From Fulvimarina sp039652615 (GTDB lineage: Bacteria > Pseudomonadota > Alphaproteobacteria > Rhizobiales > Rhizobiaceae), in NCBI RefSeq assembly GCF_039652615.1, contig NZ_JBDJAC010000002.1, positions 124,001 through 188,000 on the forward strand: a stretch of DNA of 64,000 nt, in the 5' to 3' direction. The notes beneath the pieces were generated by a model, which worked only from the letters and a program-made list of their open reading frames with translations, had not been told where the DNA came from and searched no databases. Below, in pieces: positions 34,681-43,449 of this stretch (position 1 is the stretch's first letter; the number at the start of each line of letters is the position of its first letter). Both the position numbers and the translations under genes were made by a program.

Positions 34681-35784
34681 ATGCTGTCAGAAAAGATCGC
34701 CCGGGAGATCGGCGAGCGCGGACCGATGACCGTCGAGCGCTTCTGGGAGATCGCGCTTTTCGACCGGAAAGACGGCTATTATTCCACGCACGAACCGTTC
34801 GGGCGCGCCGGCGATTTCACGACGGCGCCCGAAATCAGCCAGATGTTCGGCGAACTGATTGGCGCGTGGTGCGCCAGCGTCTGGGCCGCGCTCGGACGCC
34901 CCTCGCCCTTTCTCCTGGCGGAGATCGGTCCGGGGCGCGGCACGCTGATGGCCGACATCCTGCGCACGCTTCGGCGAACTGCGCCGGACTGTCTTGCCGC
35001 ATCGCGCATCCGGCTCGTCGAAACCAGCGAGCGCCTCGCCGCGCTTCAGGCAAGCCGGCTCGAAGGGTTCGATTTGCCGATCAAGCGCGTCCGGCGGATC
35101 GAAGAGCTCGAATCCATGCCGATGATCGTCGTTGCGAACGAGCTGTTCGACGCGATCGCGATCCGGCAGGCCGTTCTCGACAAGGGGGCCTGGCGGGAGC
35201 GAAGGATCGATCTCTCAGCCGATGGAGGCTTTGTCTTCGTCCTCGGCGACGCTTTGGCTCGCCTTCCCGTCTGGCTCTCGGCCATCGACACAAGCAGGCT
35301 CGAGGAGGGAGCGATCGCGGAATATTCTCCGGCGCGAGAAACCCTTGCTGCAGGTCTTGGCCAGCGTCTTCACACCGATGGCGGCGCAGGTCTCTTCATC
35401 GATTATGGCCATGCCATCTCACAGGTCGGCGATACCTTTCAGGCCCTTTCGGAGCATCGCTATGTTCCGGTTCTCGATCGTCCCGGAGAGGCGGATCTGA
35501 CCAGCCATGTCGATTTCGAAAGCCTCGCTCACCGCTTTACCGAGGGCGGATTGATGTCGTCGCCCATCCGGACCCAAGGCAATTTCCTTCTGTCCATGGG
35601 CCTTCTGGAGCGCGCCGGCCGCCTCGGCGCTCCCCTCGACGAAACAGGCCGAAACCAGATTCGCGCAGATGTTCAACGGCTTGCAGGAAACGGACCGAAG
35701 GATATGGGCGATCTTTTCAAGGTAATGGGCGTTTCCTCTGCGCCCATCGACCTTCCGCCATTCTCGGCGTCAGGGGGCGATTGA
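34681..35784 (+). CDS. MidA/NDUFAF7-family SAM-dependent methyltransferase
   Basis: A 367-residue class I methyltransferase. The SAM-binding glycine motif is AEIGPGRGTLMADI near residues 80-93, followed by LVETSERLAALQ (acidic end of strand 2) and NELFDAIAIRQ near 156. The N-terminal YYSTHEPFGRAGDFTTAPEISQMFGELIGAW is diagnostic of the DUF185/MidA family, whose mitochondrial member methylates a complex I subunit arginine. A similar role in bacterial complex I assembly is likely but not shown. It follows lgt after five bases and precedes pgeF. Confidence 0.93.
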   Translation: MLSEKIAREIGERGPMTVERFWEIALFDRKDGYYSTHEPFGRAGDFTTAPEISQMFGELIGAWCASVWAALGRPSPFLLAEIGPGRGTLMADILRTLRRTAPDCLAASRIRLVETSERLAALQASRLEGFDLPIKRVRRIEELESMPMIVVANELFDAIAIRQAVLDKGAWRERRIDLSADGGFVFVLGDALARLPVWLSAIDTSRLEEGAIAEYSPARETLAAGLGQRLHTDGGAGLFIDYGHAISQVGDTFQALSEHRYVPVLDRPGEADLTSHVDFESLAHRFTEGGLMSSPIRTQGNFLLSMGLLERAGRLGAPLDETGRNQIRADVQRLAGNGPKDMGDLFKVMGVSSAPIDLPPFSASGGD

Positions 35785-35850
35785 CTTCCCCTCGCCCCTC
35801 AACCACCATCCGCCGCGAACACGAAGATCACGGCGCGAGGCGGCGCGAGG

Positions 35851-36621
35851 GTGCTGAACGAAAACCAAGTTGAAACGGCCGAGGCCTTCGGACCGTCGAT
35901 TACCCATGGGTTCTTCACCCGTGAAGGCGGGGTCTCGACGGGACTTTATGCTTCGCTCAATGCCGGCCTCGGCTCAGATGACGACCGTGAGGCCGTTATC
36001 GAAAACCGCTCGCGTGCCATGGGCTTCATGGGACTTTCTCCCGACCTTTTGGCAACGCCCTGGCAGATCCATTCGCCGACTGCGGTGATCGTCGAGGCGC
36101 CTTTCGGTGACGAGCGGCCAAAAGCCGATGCCGTCGTCACGAAGACGACGGGGCTTGCCGTCGGCGTGGTCACGGCCGATTGCGGCCCGATCCTGTTCGC
36201 GGACAGCGAAGCAGGCGTCGTCGGCGCGGCCCATGCCGGCTGGAAAGGTGCGACCGGCGGCGTTATCGAGGCGACGCTCGAAGCGATGGTCAGCCTTGGC
36301 GCCAGGCTGTCGCGCATCACCGCCGTCCTCGGCCCGACCATCAGTCAGGCCAATTACGAAGTTGGTGCCGAACGTCTCGACGAAGCCGTGCAAGCTGCCG
36401 GCCCATCGGCGCGGCGCTTTTTCGAGGAAGGCGCGCCGGGAAAATACCAGTTTGATCTGCCGGGCCTCATCCTCGAGCGCCTTGAAAAGGCAGGCGTCGA
36501 CGGGCGATCCGTCAACCTGTGCACCTATGGCGATCAGCGGTTCTTTTCGTTCCGCCGGTCGACCCATAACGGCGATCCGGATTATGGACGCCAGCTCTCA
36601 GCAATCGCTGTCAAAGGCTGA
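35851..36621 (+). CDS. pgeF: Peptidoglycan editing factor PgeF (YfiH/laccase-domain family)
   Basis: A 256-residue protein of the multicopper polyphenol oxidase domain family. Its zinc or copper ligands are visible: H74 in QIHS, C111 in TADCGP and H128 in AAHAGWKG. In E. coli the family removes misincorporated serine-containing peptides from cell wall precursors; a purine nucleoside phosphorylase activity is also described. The GTG start at 35851 follows GCGAGG. It is the third gene of the lgt cluster, separated from the methyltransferase by 66 bases. Family is firm, role inferred. Confidence 0.92.
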   Translation: MLNENQVETAEAFGPSITHGFFTREGGVSTGLYASLNAGLGSDDDREAVIENRSRAMGFMGLSPDLLATPWQIHSPTAVIVEAPFGDERPKADAVVTKTTGLAVGVVTADCGPILFADSEAGVVGAAHAGWKGATGGVIEATLEAMVSLGARLSRITAVLGPTISQANYEVGAERLDEAVQAAGPSARRFFEEGAPGKYQFDLPGLILERLEKAGVDGRSVNLCTYGDQRFFSFRRSTHNGDPDYGRQLSAIAVKG

Positions 36622-36626
36622 ACCTA

Positions 36627-37781
36627 ATGCTGCATTTCACTCGCGAGGAATTCGAAGCCCGCCAGGCGCGCCTGATTGCGCGGATGAAGGAGGAGAAGCT
36701 CGACGCGCTGATGCTCTTCTCGCAGGAATCGATGTACTGGCTGACAGGCTACGATACGTTCGGCTTCTGCTTCTTCCAGTGCCTCGTCTTCACCGCCGAC
36801 GGTCAGATGCGGCTTCTCACGCGCTCGGCCGACATGCGGCAGGCGCGGCAGACCTCGATCATCGAGACCGTCATCATCTGGCGCGATCGTGGCAATGCCG
36901 ATCCGGTGATCGAACTGCGCGACATGCTGGAGGATATGGATCTTCTCGGCGCGAAGATCGGCGTCGAATGGTCGACCCACGGCCTGACGGCGTCGAACGG
37001 CAGGATGGTGGAGGAGCGTCTCGGCTCTTTCGCCTCCCTCAAGGATGCCTCGCTTCTGATCCCGTTGATCCGCGCCGTGAAGACGCCGGCCGAGATCACC
37101 CAGGTCCGTGAAGCGGCGCGGCTTGCCGACGAGGCTTACGAAGACCTTCTTCCGCTCATCAAGCCGGGCGCCGACGAGGGCGAACTTCTCTCGGTGCTTC
37201 AGGGCACGATCCTCAGGAAGGGTGGCGATTATCCGGCCAATCCCTTCATCATCGGCTCGGGAGAAGCAGCGCTTCTCTGCCGCTACAAATCAGGGCGAAC
37301 CAAGCTTAAAGAACAGGACCAGCTCACACTGGAATGGGCGGGCGTGAAGGCGCAGTACCATTCGGCGCTGATGCGCACGGTCATCATCGGCGAGCCGAGC
37401 GAACGGCACCGCGAACTCCATAACGCCGCGACCGAAGCGCTCGAAGCGGTGGAAAAGACGATGCGGCCGGGCAAAACCTTCGGCGACGTCTTCGACGCCC
37501 ATGCGACGGTGATGGAAGCGCACGATCTCGCTCGCCATCGCCTCTCGGCCTGCGGTTATTCCCTGGGCGCCCGATATGCACCCTCATGGATGGATGCACC
37601 GATGTTCATGTCCGGGAATGCGACAGAAATCGAGCCGAACATGACCTTGTTCGCCCATATGATCATCATGGACTCCGAGAGCGGCACCGCGATGACCCTT
37701 GGCCGGACCTATCTCACGACCGACGGCGCGCCGGAGCCCTTCTCGAAGCTCTCTCTGGACCTCCCCGTGATCAGACCCTGA
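36627..37781 (+). CDS. M24 peptidase-fold protein, DoeA/creatinase-like, metal site degenerate
   Basis: A 384-residue pita-bread-fold protein with a creatinase N-terminal domain (1-150) and an M24 domain. The canonical metal ligands appear lost: where aminopeptidases have D-F-G and S-D-x-T-R-T, this protein has E236-W-A-G and S-A247-L-M-R-T, and the histidine of the HxxG motif is replaced by Y311 in CGYSLGARYAPSW. The pattern resembles metal-free members such as creatinase or ectoine hydrolase DoeA. It may hydrolyse a small amidine or cyclic substrate instead of a peptide. Five bases after pgeF. Confidence 0.8.
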   Translation: MLHFTREEFEARQARLIARMKEEKLDALMLFSQESMYWLTGYDTFGFCFFQCLVFTADGQMRLLTRSADMRQARQTSIIETVIIWRDRGNADPVIELRDMLEDMDLLGAKIGVEWSTHGLTASNGRMVEERLGSFASLKDASLLIPLIRAVKTPAEITQVREAARLADEAYEDLLPLIKPGADEGELLSVLQGTILRKGGDYPANPFIIGSGEAALLCRYKSGRTKLKEQDQLTLEWAGVKAQYHSALMRTVIIGEPSERHRELHNAATEALEAVEKTMRPGKTFGDVFDAHATVMEAHDLARHRLSACGYSLGARYAPSWMDAPMFMSGNATEIEPNMTLFAHMIIMDSESGTAMTLGRTYLTTDGAPEPFSKLSLDLPVIRP

Positions 37782-37946
37782 ACGGGCAAGAACGGCAAGA
37801 CTCCGTTTACTTTGCCGTAAAACTTATAGGCATTGAGGTGAGGTTCTCTTCACCACCCATCAAGCTTTTTCTCCCAGCGTCACGAGACATCATGTTCCTC
37901 CCGCCGGACGGAGCGACTAACGGGATAAGCAAGAGGCTTGACCAGC

Positions 37947-38939
37947 GTGACCGGAAAGCGACGCTTCGATCGAAAGACGGCGACCCTCCTCGTCGCGGCC
38001 CTCACGCCGGCTATGCTCAATGCATGCTCCACGATGGACATGATTTCGGGGATCGATGGCAACCTCGTTCCGCCTGCATCGATTGGCTCGGGTGGCGGCG
38101 TCTACGGTTCGCCGTCCGTGACATCGGCAAGTTCCGGTAATCAGGGTTCGGGCGGCTATGGCGGCCCGTCCGCGCCGACACCGCCCTACCCCGTGGAAAA
38201 GCTGGGCGAGGTCTCCCAGTCGTCCGGCGTTGATTATTCACAGCCGGTGCAGCAGTCTCCGGCCAGCCAGCAAAGCGCCGGCATCCAGCAGAACAACAGC
38301 TTGATGCAGAACGCCTCGTTCCAGCGAAACGACACCTATCAGCAGGCCGCTCCAGCCGGGAATACGATCCAGTCGGCCCCGCTCCTTGCGCCGCCAACAA
38401 GCCAGCAGCCGATCCAGCAGCCTGCCGAGACGGTCGCCCAGCCAGTGGCAGAGCCGGCCTATTCCAGCGAACAGGAAACGTTCACAGAGGTTCAAGAGGC
38501 CAGCCTCGCGCCGCCGCCCTCCCAACCGGCTCCGGCACCTCAACCGCAAAGCCAGATCGCAGCAGTCGGCCAGACGAGCTCCGAGGTCCAGTTCCTGCCG
38601 CTCGTCGGCGCCCCCAACGAACAGGCCAATATTCTCGCCCAGGCCCTTGCCGACGAAGCAAACCGTTCGGGCGTCACCATTCGACCGGCCTCCGAGAAAC
38701 AGGCCTCGGTCCGCCTGAAAGGCTATTTCAGCGCGTTCGACGAAGGCGATCAATCGGTGCTGGTCTATGTCTGGGATGTTCTGGATCAAAACGACGAGCG
38801 TATTCACCGCATCCAGGGACAGGAGCGCTTTGCCAGGTCGCCCGATGGATCATGGGCAGGTGTCGATCGCGCGGTGCTCGACCGCGTCGCGAGAACGACG
38901 CTTCAGGAAGCACAGAGCCTTCCACAGGCCTCGGGATGA
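37947..38939 (+). CDS. Glutamine/proline-rich putative lipoprotein
   Basis: A 330-residue exported protein. The N-terminal signal ends in a lipobox (TPAMLNAC), and the start GTG at 37947 is chosen to place it. Residues about 40-230 are a low-complexity Q/P/S/A-rich linker; a conserved-looking C-terminal domain of about 110 residues follows (SSEVQFLPLVGAPNEQANILAQALADEANRSG and RLKGYFSAFDEGDQSVLVYVWDVL). I do not recognise a named family. The layout is that of an outer-membrane-anchored protein that reaches through the periplasm to bind something. Upstream of prs. Confidence 0.75.
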   Translation: MTGKRRFDRKTATLLVAALTPAMLNACSTMDMISGIDGNLVPPASIGSGGGVYGSPSVTSASSGNQGSGGYGGPSAPTPPYPVEKLGEVSQSSGVDYSQPVQQSPASQQSAGIQQNNSLMQNASFQRNDTYQQAAPAGNTIQSAPLLAPPTSQQPIQQPAETVAQPVAEPAYSSEQETFTEVQEASLAPPPSQPAPAPQPQSQIAAVGQTSSEVQFLPLVGAPNEQANILAQALADEANRSGVTIRPASEKQASVRLKGYFSAFDEGDQSVLVYVWDVLDQNDERIHRIQGQERFARSPDGSWAGVDRAVLDRVARTTLQEAQSLPQASG

Positions 38940-39110
38940 CATCAAGGCAACAGGCCGTAACCATGTCCGACAAGTCCGAACGACGTTTGGGTTGAAGTTT
39001 CCGGGCAGGCTGGTAAAGCGCGCTTGCGATAGCGGCGCGTCCCCGGGAGCCGTTCGGCAGGCTCCCGACGCGATGGATGTGACGGAACAGCCGAGACACG
39101 GACCAGCGTG

Positions 39111-40043
39111 ATGAAAATTTTCAGCGGCAACTCCAATCGGTCGCTTGCGGAAGCGATGGCGAAATATCTCGAGCTTCCGATGGGTCAGGCCTTGGTGCGC
39201 CGGTTCGCCGATCAGGAAATCTTCGTGGAGATTCAGGAAAATGTCCGCGGCGAGGATGTCTTCATTCTCCAGTCGACATCCTACCCTGCGAACGATCACC
39301 TGATGGAGCTCCTGATCATCATTGACGCGATGCGCCGCGCCTCGGCCAAGCGTATTACGGCCGTCATCCCCTATTTCGGATACGCCCGGCAGGACCGTAA
39401 GGCTGGAGGCCGCACCCCGATCTCGGCCAAGCTCGTTGCGAACCTCATCACCCATGCCGGCGCCGACCGCGTGATGACGCTCGATCTCCATGCCGGTCAG
39501 ATCCAGGGCTTCTTCGACATTCCGACCGACAACCTCTTTGCAATTCCGCTCTTTGCCCGGGACATCAAGGAGCATCAGGACCTGTCGAATCTCACCGTCG
39601 TCTCGCCGGACGTGGGCGGCGTGGTTCGCGCTCGGGCGCTGGCAAAGCGGCTCGATGCTCAGCTCGCCATCGTCGACAAGCGCCGCGAACGGCCCGGCGA
39701 ATCGGAAGTCATGAACATCATCGGCGACGTCGAGGGCCGGAACTGCATCCTGATCGACGACATCATCGATTCGGGTGGCACGCTGTGCAACGCGGCGGCG
39801 GCACTCGTCGAAGCCGGCGCGAACAGCGCCTCGGCCTATATCACGCACGGCGTCCTATCGGGCGGCGCGGCGGCCCGTATCGCCGCATCGAGCCTTCAGG
39901 AGCTCGTCATCACGGATTCGATCGAGCCCACCAAGGCGATCCGCGAGACCGAGAATATCCGCATCGTAACGACCGCCAACCTTCTTGGCGAAGCGATCGC
40001 GCGGACGGCCTCGGAAGAGTCGGTTTCCAGCCTCTTCGACTGA
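39111..40043 (+). CDS. prs: Ribose-phosphate pyrophosphokinase
   Basis: Makes PRPP from ribose 5-phosphate and ATP for purine, pyrimidine, histidine and tryptophan synthesis. The 310-residue protein begins MKIFSGNSNRSLAEAMAKYL, with the ATP-binding FADQEI, RQDRKAGGRTPISAK and the PRPP-binding CILIDDIIDSGGT motif. The ATG at 39111 directly follows a GTG at 39108, which is a second possible start. A GC-rich hairpin (CGGGAGCC/GGCTCCCG, 39044-39067) lies in the leader, without a T-tract. purC, purS and purQ, users of PRPP-derived intermediates, are also in the window but unlinked. Confidence 0.97.
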   Translation: MKIFSGNSNRSLAEAMAKYLELPMGQALVRRFADQEIFVEIQENVRGEDVFILQSTSYPANDHLMELLIIIDAMRRASAKRITAVIPYFGYARQDRKAGGRTPISAKLVANLITHAGADRVMTLDLHAGQIQGFFDIPTDNLFAIPLFARDIKEHQDLSNLTVVSPDVGGVVRARALAKRLDAQLAIVDKRRERPGESEVMNIIGDVEGRNCILIDDIIDSGGTLCNAAAALVEAGANSASAYITHGVLSGGAAARIAASSLQELVITDSIEPTKAIRETENIRIVTTANLLGEAIARTASEESVSSLFD

Positions 40044-40155
40044 GCGAACGCCCCTCATATTCGCCGCGCCATCTCAAGCGACCGCGGCTTGAAAGGGGTG
40101 GCTTTCCTTCGCTCCTGTCCTACCCTTTTTGCGAGGATGTGAGGCAAACAGCGAA

Positions 40156-40914
40156 ATGACGGAAAGCAGATCGGTCGTTTTCGCGGGATCAAACGGCAAC
40201 CGGATTTCCGCGCGGCTCGAAGTTCCCGACACCGATCCGGTCGCCTATGCTCTGTTTTGCCCCTGCTTCACTTGCGGCAAGGATTTTCTTGCCAGCGTCA
40301 AGGTGAGCCGGGCGCTCGCGGAGGCAGGCATTGCCACCTTGCGCTTCGACTTTGCAGGCATCGGCCAGAGCGAAGGCGATTTCGAGCAGACGAGTTTCTC
40401 CACCAATCTCGAGGATACGATTGCGGCTGCCGCTTTCCTGCGGGAGCGATATGCCGCTCCCAAACTGGTCGTCGGACACAGCCTCGGCGGCTCGGTTGCG
40501 ATCGCAGCGGGAAGCGAGATTGCCGAATGCACGTCCGTCGCGACGATCGCCGCGCCGTACGATGCCTGGCATGTGATCCATAATTTCGAGGAAGCGCTCG
40601 ATGCGATCCGGAAAGATGGCCGGGCCGAGGTCGAACTCGGCGGCCGAACCTTCACCATCGCCCGGAAATTCGTCGACGACCTGAAGGATCAGCCCCAACC
40701 CGAACGGATCGATGCGCTCGATGCGGCCCTTCTGGTTCTGCACTCACCGACCGACGATGTGGTCGGGATCGAGAATGCTCGCATGATCCACGAGCGCGCC
40801 CGGCATTCCAAGAGCTTCGTATCCCTCGAAGGCGCCACACATTTCCTGACCGAAGGAGCTGATGCCGAATACGCTGCCGGCATCATCGCGGCCTGGGCAA
40901 GCCGCTATTTCTGA
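40156..40914 (+). CDS. Alpha/beta hydrolase
   Basis: A 252-residue alpha/beta hydrolase with nucleophile elbow GHSLGG (S109), acid near HSPTDDVVG (D203 region) and histidine in GATHFL. It resembles the hydrolase half of the bifunctional hydrolase/OsmC proteins (segment FCPCFTCGKDFLASVKVSRALAEAGIATLRFDFAGIGQS), but the OsmC half is absent. The ATG at 40156 gives the family start. It follows prs by 112 bases. Substrate unknown. Confidence 0.85.
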   Translation: MTESRSVVFAGSNGNRISARLEVPDTDPVAYALFCPCFTCGKDFLASVKVSRALAEAGIATLRFDFAGIGQSEGDFEQTSFSTNLEDTIAAAAFLRERYAAPKLVVGHSLGGSVAIAAGSEIAECTSVATIAAPYDAWHVIHNFEEALDAIRKDGRAEVELGGRTFTIARKFVDDLKDQPQPERIDALDAALLVLHSPTDDVVGIENARMIHERARHSKSFVSLEGATHFLTEGADAEYAAGIIAAWASRYF

Positions 40915-41005
40915 CGCGCGACCGCAAATCGTCTCCATCGCTCTGCCGCGTTGAGAAAGCCGCGCGATCCGAGACCAAAAGGTTCAGCCAGCATCTCGCC
41001 ACCGC

Positions 41006-41101
41006 TTGCCCTTATGACAAGCCTGCGTTATACGCACGCCCGTCCGCGCAGACACCCTTGGAGGCAGCGCGGAGATAGGCGGTTTGCCTTCGGCAGGCCG
41101 C
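41006..41101 (+). promoter_or_regulatory. Candidate promoter and leader hairpin before rplY
   Basis: TTGCCC at 41006 and TTATAC at 41028, with a 16-base spacer, look like a housekeeping promoter. About 45 bases downstream, at 41079-41101, GCGGTTTGCC pairs with GGCAGGCCGC around a TTC loop and is followed by TTTTC. That is a terminator-like hairpin inside the rplY leader (the ATG is at 41165), so attenuation or autogenous control is possible. The 250-base gap before rplY contains nothing else I can name. Confidence 0.4.
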
Positions 41102-41164
41102 TTTTCGTCGTTTCCGGCTTTCTAAGAAACCGGGCGACCACCTCAACAGTCAAAGGACGAAACC

Positions 41165-41863
41165 ATGCATCAGACCTTCGAGGTTAAGGCCGAGAAGCGC
41201 GAAAAGGTCGGCAAGGGGGCCGCCAGAGCTTTGCGCCGCAACGCCATGATTCCAGCCGTCATCTACGGCGACAACAAAGAACCCCTGCCGATCGCGCTCC
41301 CCTACAAGGAAACCTTCCTTGCGCTTCACGCTGGCGGCTTCATGACCAATCTTGCGACGATCACCGTCGGCAACGAGAAGATCAAGGTCCTCCCGCGCGA
41401 TTACCAGCTCGATCCGGTTCGCGACTTCCTTGAGCATGTGGACTTCCTGCGCGTCGGCGAGAAGACCCGCGTCACGGTCGAAATCCCGGTTCACTTCGAG
41501 AACGAAGAAGCCTCCCCGGGTCTCGAGCGCGGCGGCGTCCTCAACGTCGTGCGTCACGCGGTCGAAGTCCAATGCTCCGCGAACTCCATTCCGGAATACT
41601 TCACGATCGACCTGACCGGCACCGAGATCGGCGACACGCTGGCCGCATCCTCGATCAAGCTTCCCAAAGGCGTCGAATTCACGATCACCGACCGCGATTT
41701 CGCGATCGCCACGATCGCGACTCCTGCGGCACTGCGCTCCGAGGAAGAAGGCGGCGAGATCTCCGAGGACGAGGCTCCGGAGGACGGCGAGGTCACCGAG
41801 ACCGAAGTTACCGAGCAGAACGCTCAGACCGTCGAAGGCGAGACGAAGGCCGGCCCGGAATAA
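41165..41863 (+). CDS. rplY: 50S ribosomal protein L25/general stress protein Ctc
   Basis: A 232-residue L25 of the long, Ctc type: an N-terminal 5S rRNA-binding domain (VKAEKREKVGKGAARALRRNAMIPAVIYG) and a C-terminal TL5/Ctc domain ending in an acidic tail (EEEGGEISEDEAPEDGEVTE). The ATG at 41165 follows AAAGGACGAAACC, a normal binding site. It precedes pth by 95 bases, a common bacterial pairing, and is closed by a strong hairpin before pth. Confidence 0.97.
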   Translation: MHQTFEVKAEKREKVGKGAARALRRNAMIPAVIYGDNKEPLPIALPYKETFLALHAGGFMTNLATITVGNEKIKVLPRDYQLDPVRDFLEHVDFLRVGEKTRVTVEIPVHFENEEASPGLERGGVLNVVRHAVEVQCSANSIPEYFTIDLTGTEIGDTLAASSIKLPKGVEFTITDRDFAIATIATPAALRSEEEGGEISEDEAPEDGEVTETEVTEQNAQTVEGETKAGPE

Positions 41864-41898
41864 GCTGGCGTCTCACGCTCTTCTCGACAGATATATCG

Positions 41899-41927
41899 AA
41901 CGGCCGGGTGTTTCATCCGGCCGTTTT
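41899..41927 (+). terminator. Terminator after rplY
   Basis: AACGGCCGG pairs with CCGGCCGTT around a nine-base loop (GTGTTTCAT) and is followed by TT. It is a compact Rho-independent terminator in the rplY-pth gap; pth probably has additional read-through or its own promoter. Confidence 0.75.
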
Positions 41928-41958
41928 GGTATGAAGCCCACGACGAAAGGAATGGTCC

Positions 41959-42702
41959 ATGATCCTGATCGCAGGCCTCGGCAATCCCGGTCCGAAATAT
42001 GCCGGCAACCGGCACAATATCGGTTTCATGGCTGTCGACGAGATCGCACGAGACCCGGCGTTCTCGCCTTGGTCGAAGAAGTTCTCCGGCGAGATATCGG
42101 AGGGCCAGATCGGCGGCGAGAAGGTTCTTCTTCTGAAGCCCCTCACCTTCATGAATGATTCCGGCCGCTCGATCGGCGAGGCGGCGCGCTTCTACAAGAT
42201 CGAGCCGAAAGACGTGATCGTCGTCCATGACGAACTCGATCTCGATCCGGGCCGTGTAAAGGTGAAGACAGGTGGCGGCAATGGCGGTCACAACGGCCTT
42301 CGCTCCACCGACGCCCATCTCGGTACGCGTGACTACAAGCGCATGCGCCTCGGCATCGGCCATCCTGGCCGCAAGGAGGCGGTGACGCCTCATGTGCTGG
42401 GCGACTTCTCGAAGGCCGACAAGAAGTGGCTGGATCCCCTTCTCGACACGATCGTCCGCAATATCGAACCGCTCGTGAAGGGCGAGGACGCGACGTTCAT
42501 GAACAAGGTCTCGACCGCGAGCGGCACGGACGCTTCGGCGCCATCGAACCCGAAGAAGACACCAAAGCCCGATGCGGCAGCAAAACCCGCGAAGGGCAAG
42601 AGCCACATCCACCAGGCCCGAGGCACCGGCCCTCAGATCAAGGTGCCTGAAAAGGGCCCCATGGCCGAGATGCTGAAGCGGATGTTCGGCAAGGGCGAGT
42701 GA
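41959..42702 (+). CDS. pth: Peptidyl-tRNA hydrolase
   Basis: Releases peptides from peptidyl-tRNAs that fall off the ribosome. The 247-residue protein has the catalytic histidine H19 in GNRHNIGF and the PLTFMNDSG and HDELDLDPGRVKVKTGGGNGGHNGLRS motifs. The C-terminal 60 residues are a lysine-, proline- and alanine-rich extension, longer than in E. coli (about 194 residues) but common in rhizobia. The ATG at 41959 is the standard start MILIAGLGNPGP. Confidence 0.96.
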   Translation: MILIAGLGNPGPKYAGNRHNIGFMAVDEIARDPAFSPWSKKFSGEISEGQIGGEKVLLLKPLTFMNDSGRSIGEAARFYKIEPKDVIVVHDELDLDPGRVKVKTGGGNGGHNGLRSTDAHLGTRDYKRMRLGIGHPGRKEAVTPHVLGDFSKADKKWLDPLLDTIVRNIEPLVKGEDATFMNKVSTASGTDASAPSNPKKTPKPDAAAKPAKGKSHIHQARGTGPQIKVPEKGPMAEMLKRMFGKGE

Positions 42703-42826
42703 AAAACATCCATCGTGTGTAACTAGCCGCAAGACCTCTCGCTCACATAGCCAAGCCCGGCAAAAAAGGTACAGCTCAAAAGCCTGCCGGTTTCTGGCCG
42801 TTGACTCCAGCTTTAATTCATTTATT

Positions 42827-42842
42827 TCTGTATGAACAGAAA
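42827..42842. promoter_or_regulatory. Operator-like palindrome 1 (GbsR autoregulation)
   Basis: TTCTGT-ATGA-ACAGAA, a perfect 6-bp inverted repeat with a four-base spacer, lies 12 bases before the GbsR GTG start. A likely promoter, TTGACT (42802) with an extended TATTTC (42824), would overlap it. A second copy with the same core stands at 43415-43432, upstream of the next operon. Confidence 0.65.
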
Positions 42843-42854
42843 TTGGAGAAAGCA

Positions 42855-43379
42855 GTGCTTTTAACCCCTGTCAGAGAAAAGTTCATTCTGCATTGGGGTG
42901 AAATGGGATCCCGATGGGGCGTGAATCGATCCGTCGCGCAAATCCACGCGCTCCTGTACCTGTCCGCCAATCCATTGCCCGCGGACGAAATCGCCGAGAC
43001 CCTCTCGATTGCACGGTCAAACGTCTCCACCAGTTTAAAGGAACTACAGACCTATCAGCTTGTCGAGGTCGTGCACATGCGCGGCGATCGTCGCGATCAT
43101 TTCAAGGCGGAGAACGACCCTTGGGACATCATGCTCCGGATCGCTGAGGAGCGAAAGAAACGGGAGATCGATCCCGCGCTCACTATGCTGCGCGACTGCG
43201 TCGACGAAGCAGACCGGAGCGAAACGAGTGATCCGGTGATGCGAGAGCGCCTTGTGACCATGCTGCATTTTCTGGAAGATTTGTCGGGTTGGTATGATCA
43301 GGTCCGCCGTCTGCCCCGCTCGACACTGACCGCCATCGTCAAGCTTGGAGGTCGCATAGCTTCGTTCATTCGAAGCTGA
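42855..43379 (+). CDS. GbsR/MarR-family transcriptional regulator
   Basis: A 174-residue winged-helix protein. The DNA-binding part spans residues about 25-90 (IHALLYLSANPLPADEIAETLSIARSNVSTSLKELQTYQLVEVVH) with recognition helix near 52-64, and the C terminus is a helical dimerisation arm. This is the layout of GbsR-type repressors. The GTG at 42855, with GGAG seven bases upstream, is chosen; a longer frame from 42801 would run through the operator. Matching palindromes in its own upstream region and in front of the next operon imply local autoregulation. The inducing signal is unknown. Confidence 0.85.
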   Translation: MLLTPVREKFILHWGEMGSRWGVNRSVAQIHALLYLSANPLPADEIAETLSIARSNVSTSLKELQTYQLVEVVHMRGDRRDHFKAENDPWDIMLRIAEERKKREIDPALTMLRDCVDEADRSETSDPVMRERLVTMLHFLEDLSGWYDQVRRLPRSTLTAIVKLGGRIASFIRS

Positions 43380-43414
43380 GACCTGGACGATCTACGCAAC
43401 GTTCCGATCAAGAA

Positions 43415-43432
43415 TTTCTGTTTTTACAGAAA
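43415..43432. promoter_or_regulatory. Operator-like palindrome 2 (target operon)
   Basis: TTTCTGT-TTTT-ACAGAAA, a 7-bp perfect inverted repeat with a four-base spacer, sits 17 bases before the first ATG of the downstream operon (43450). Its core is identical to palindrome 1. A GbsR-family dimer binding both sites is the simplest reading. Confidence 0.7.
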
Positions 43433-43449
43433 CTACCGAAGGACCATGA

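Noticed and set aside
36627..37781. Active M24 Xaa-Pro aminopeptidase
   Set aside because: The metal-ligand motif positions are substituted, so a metal-dependent peptidase is not supported.
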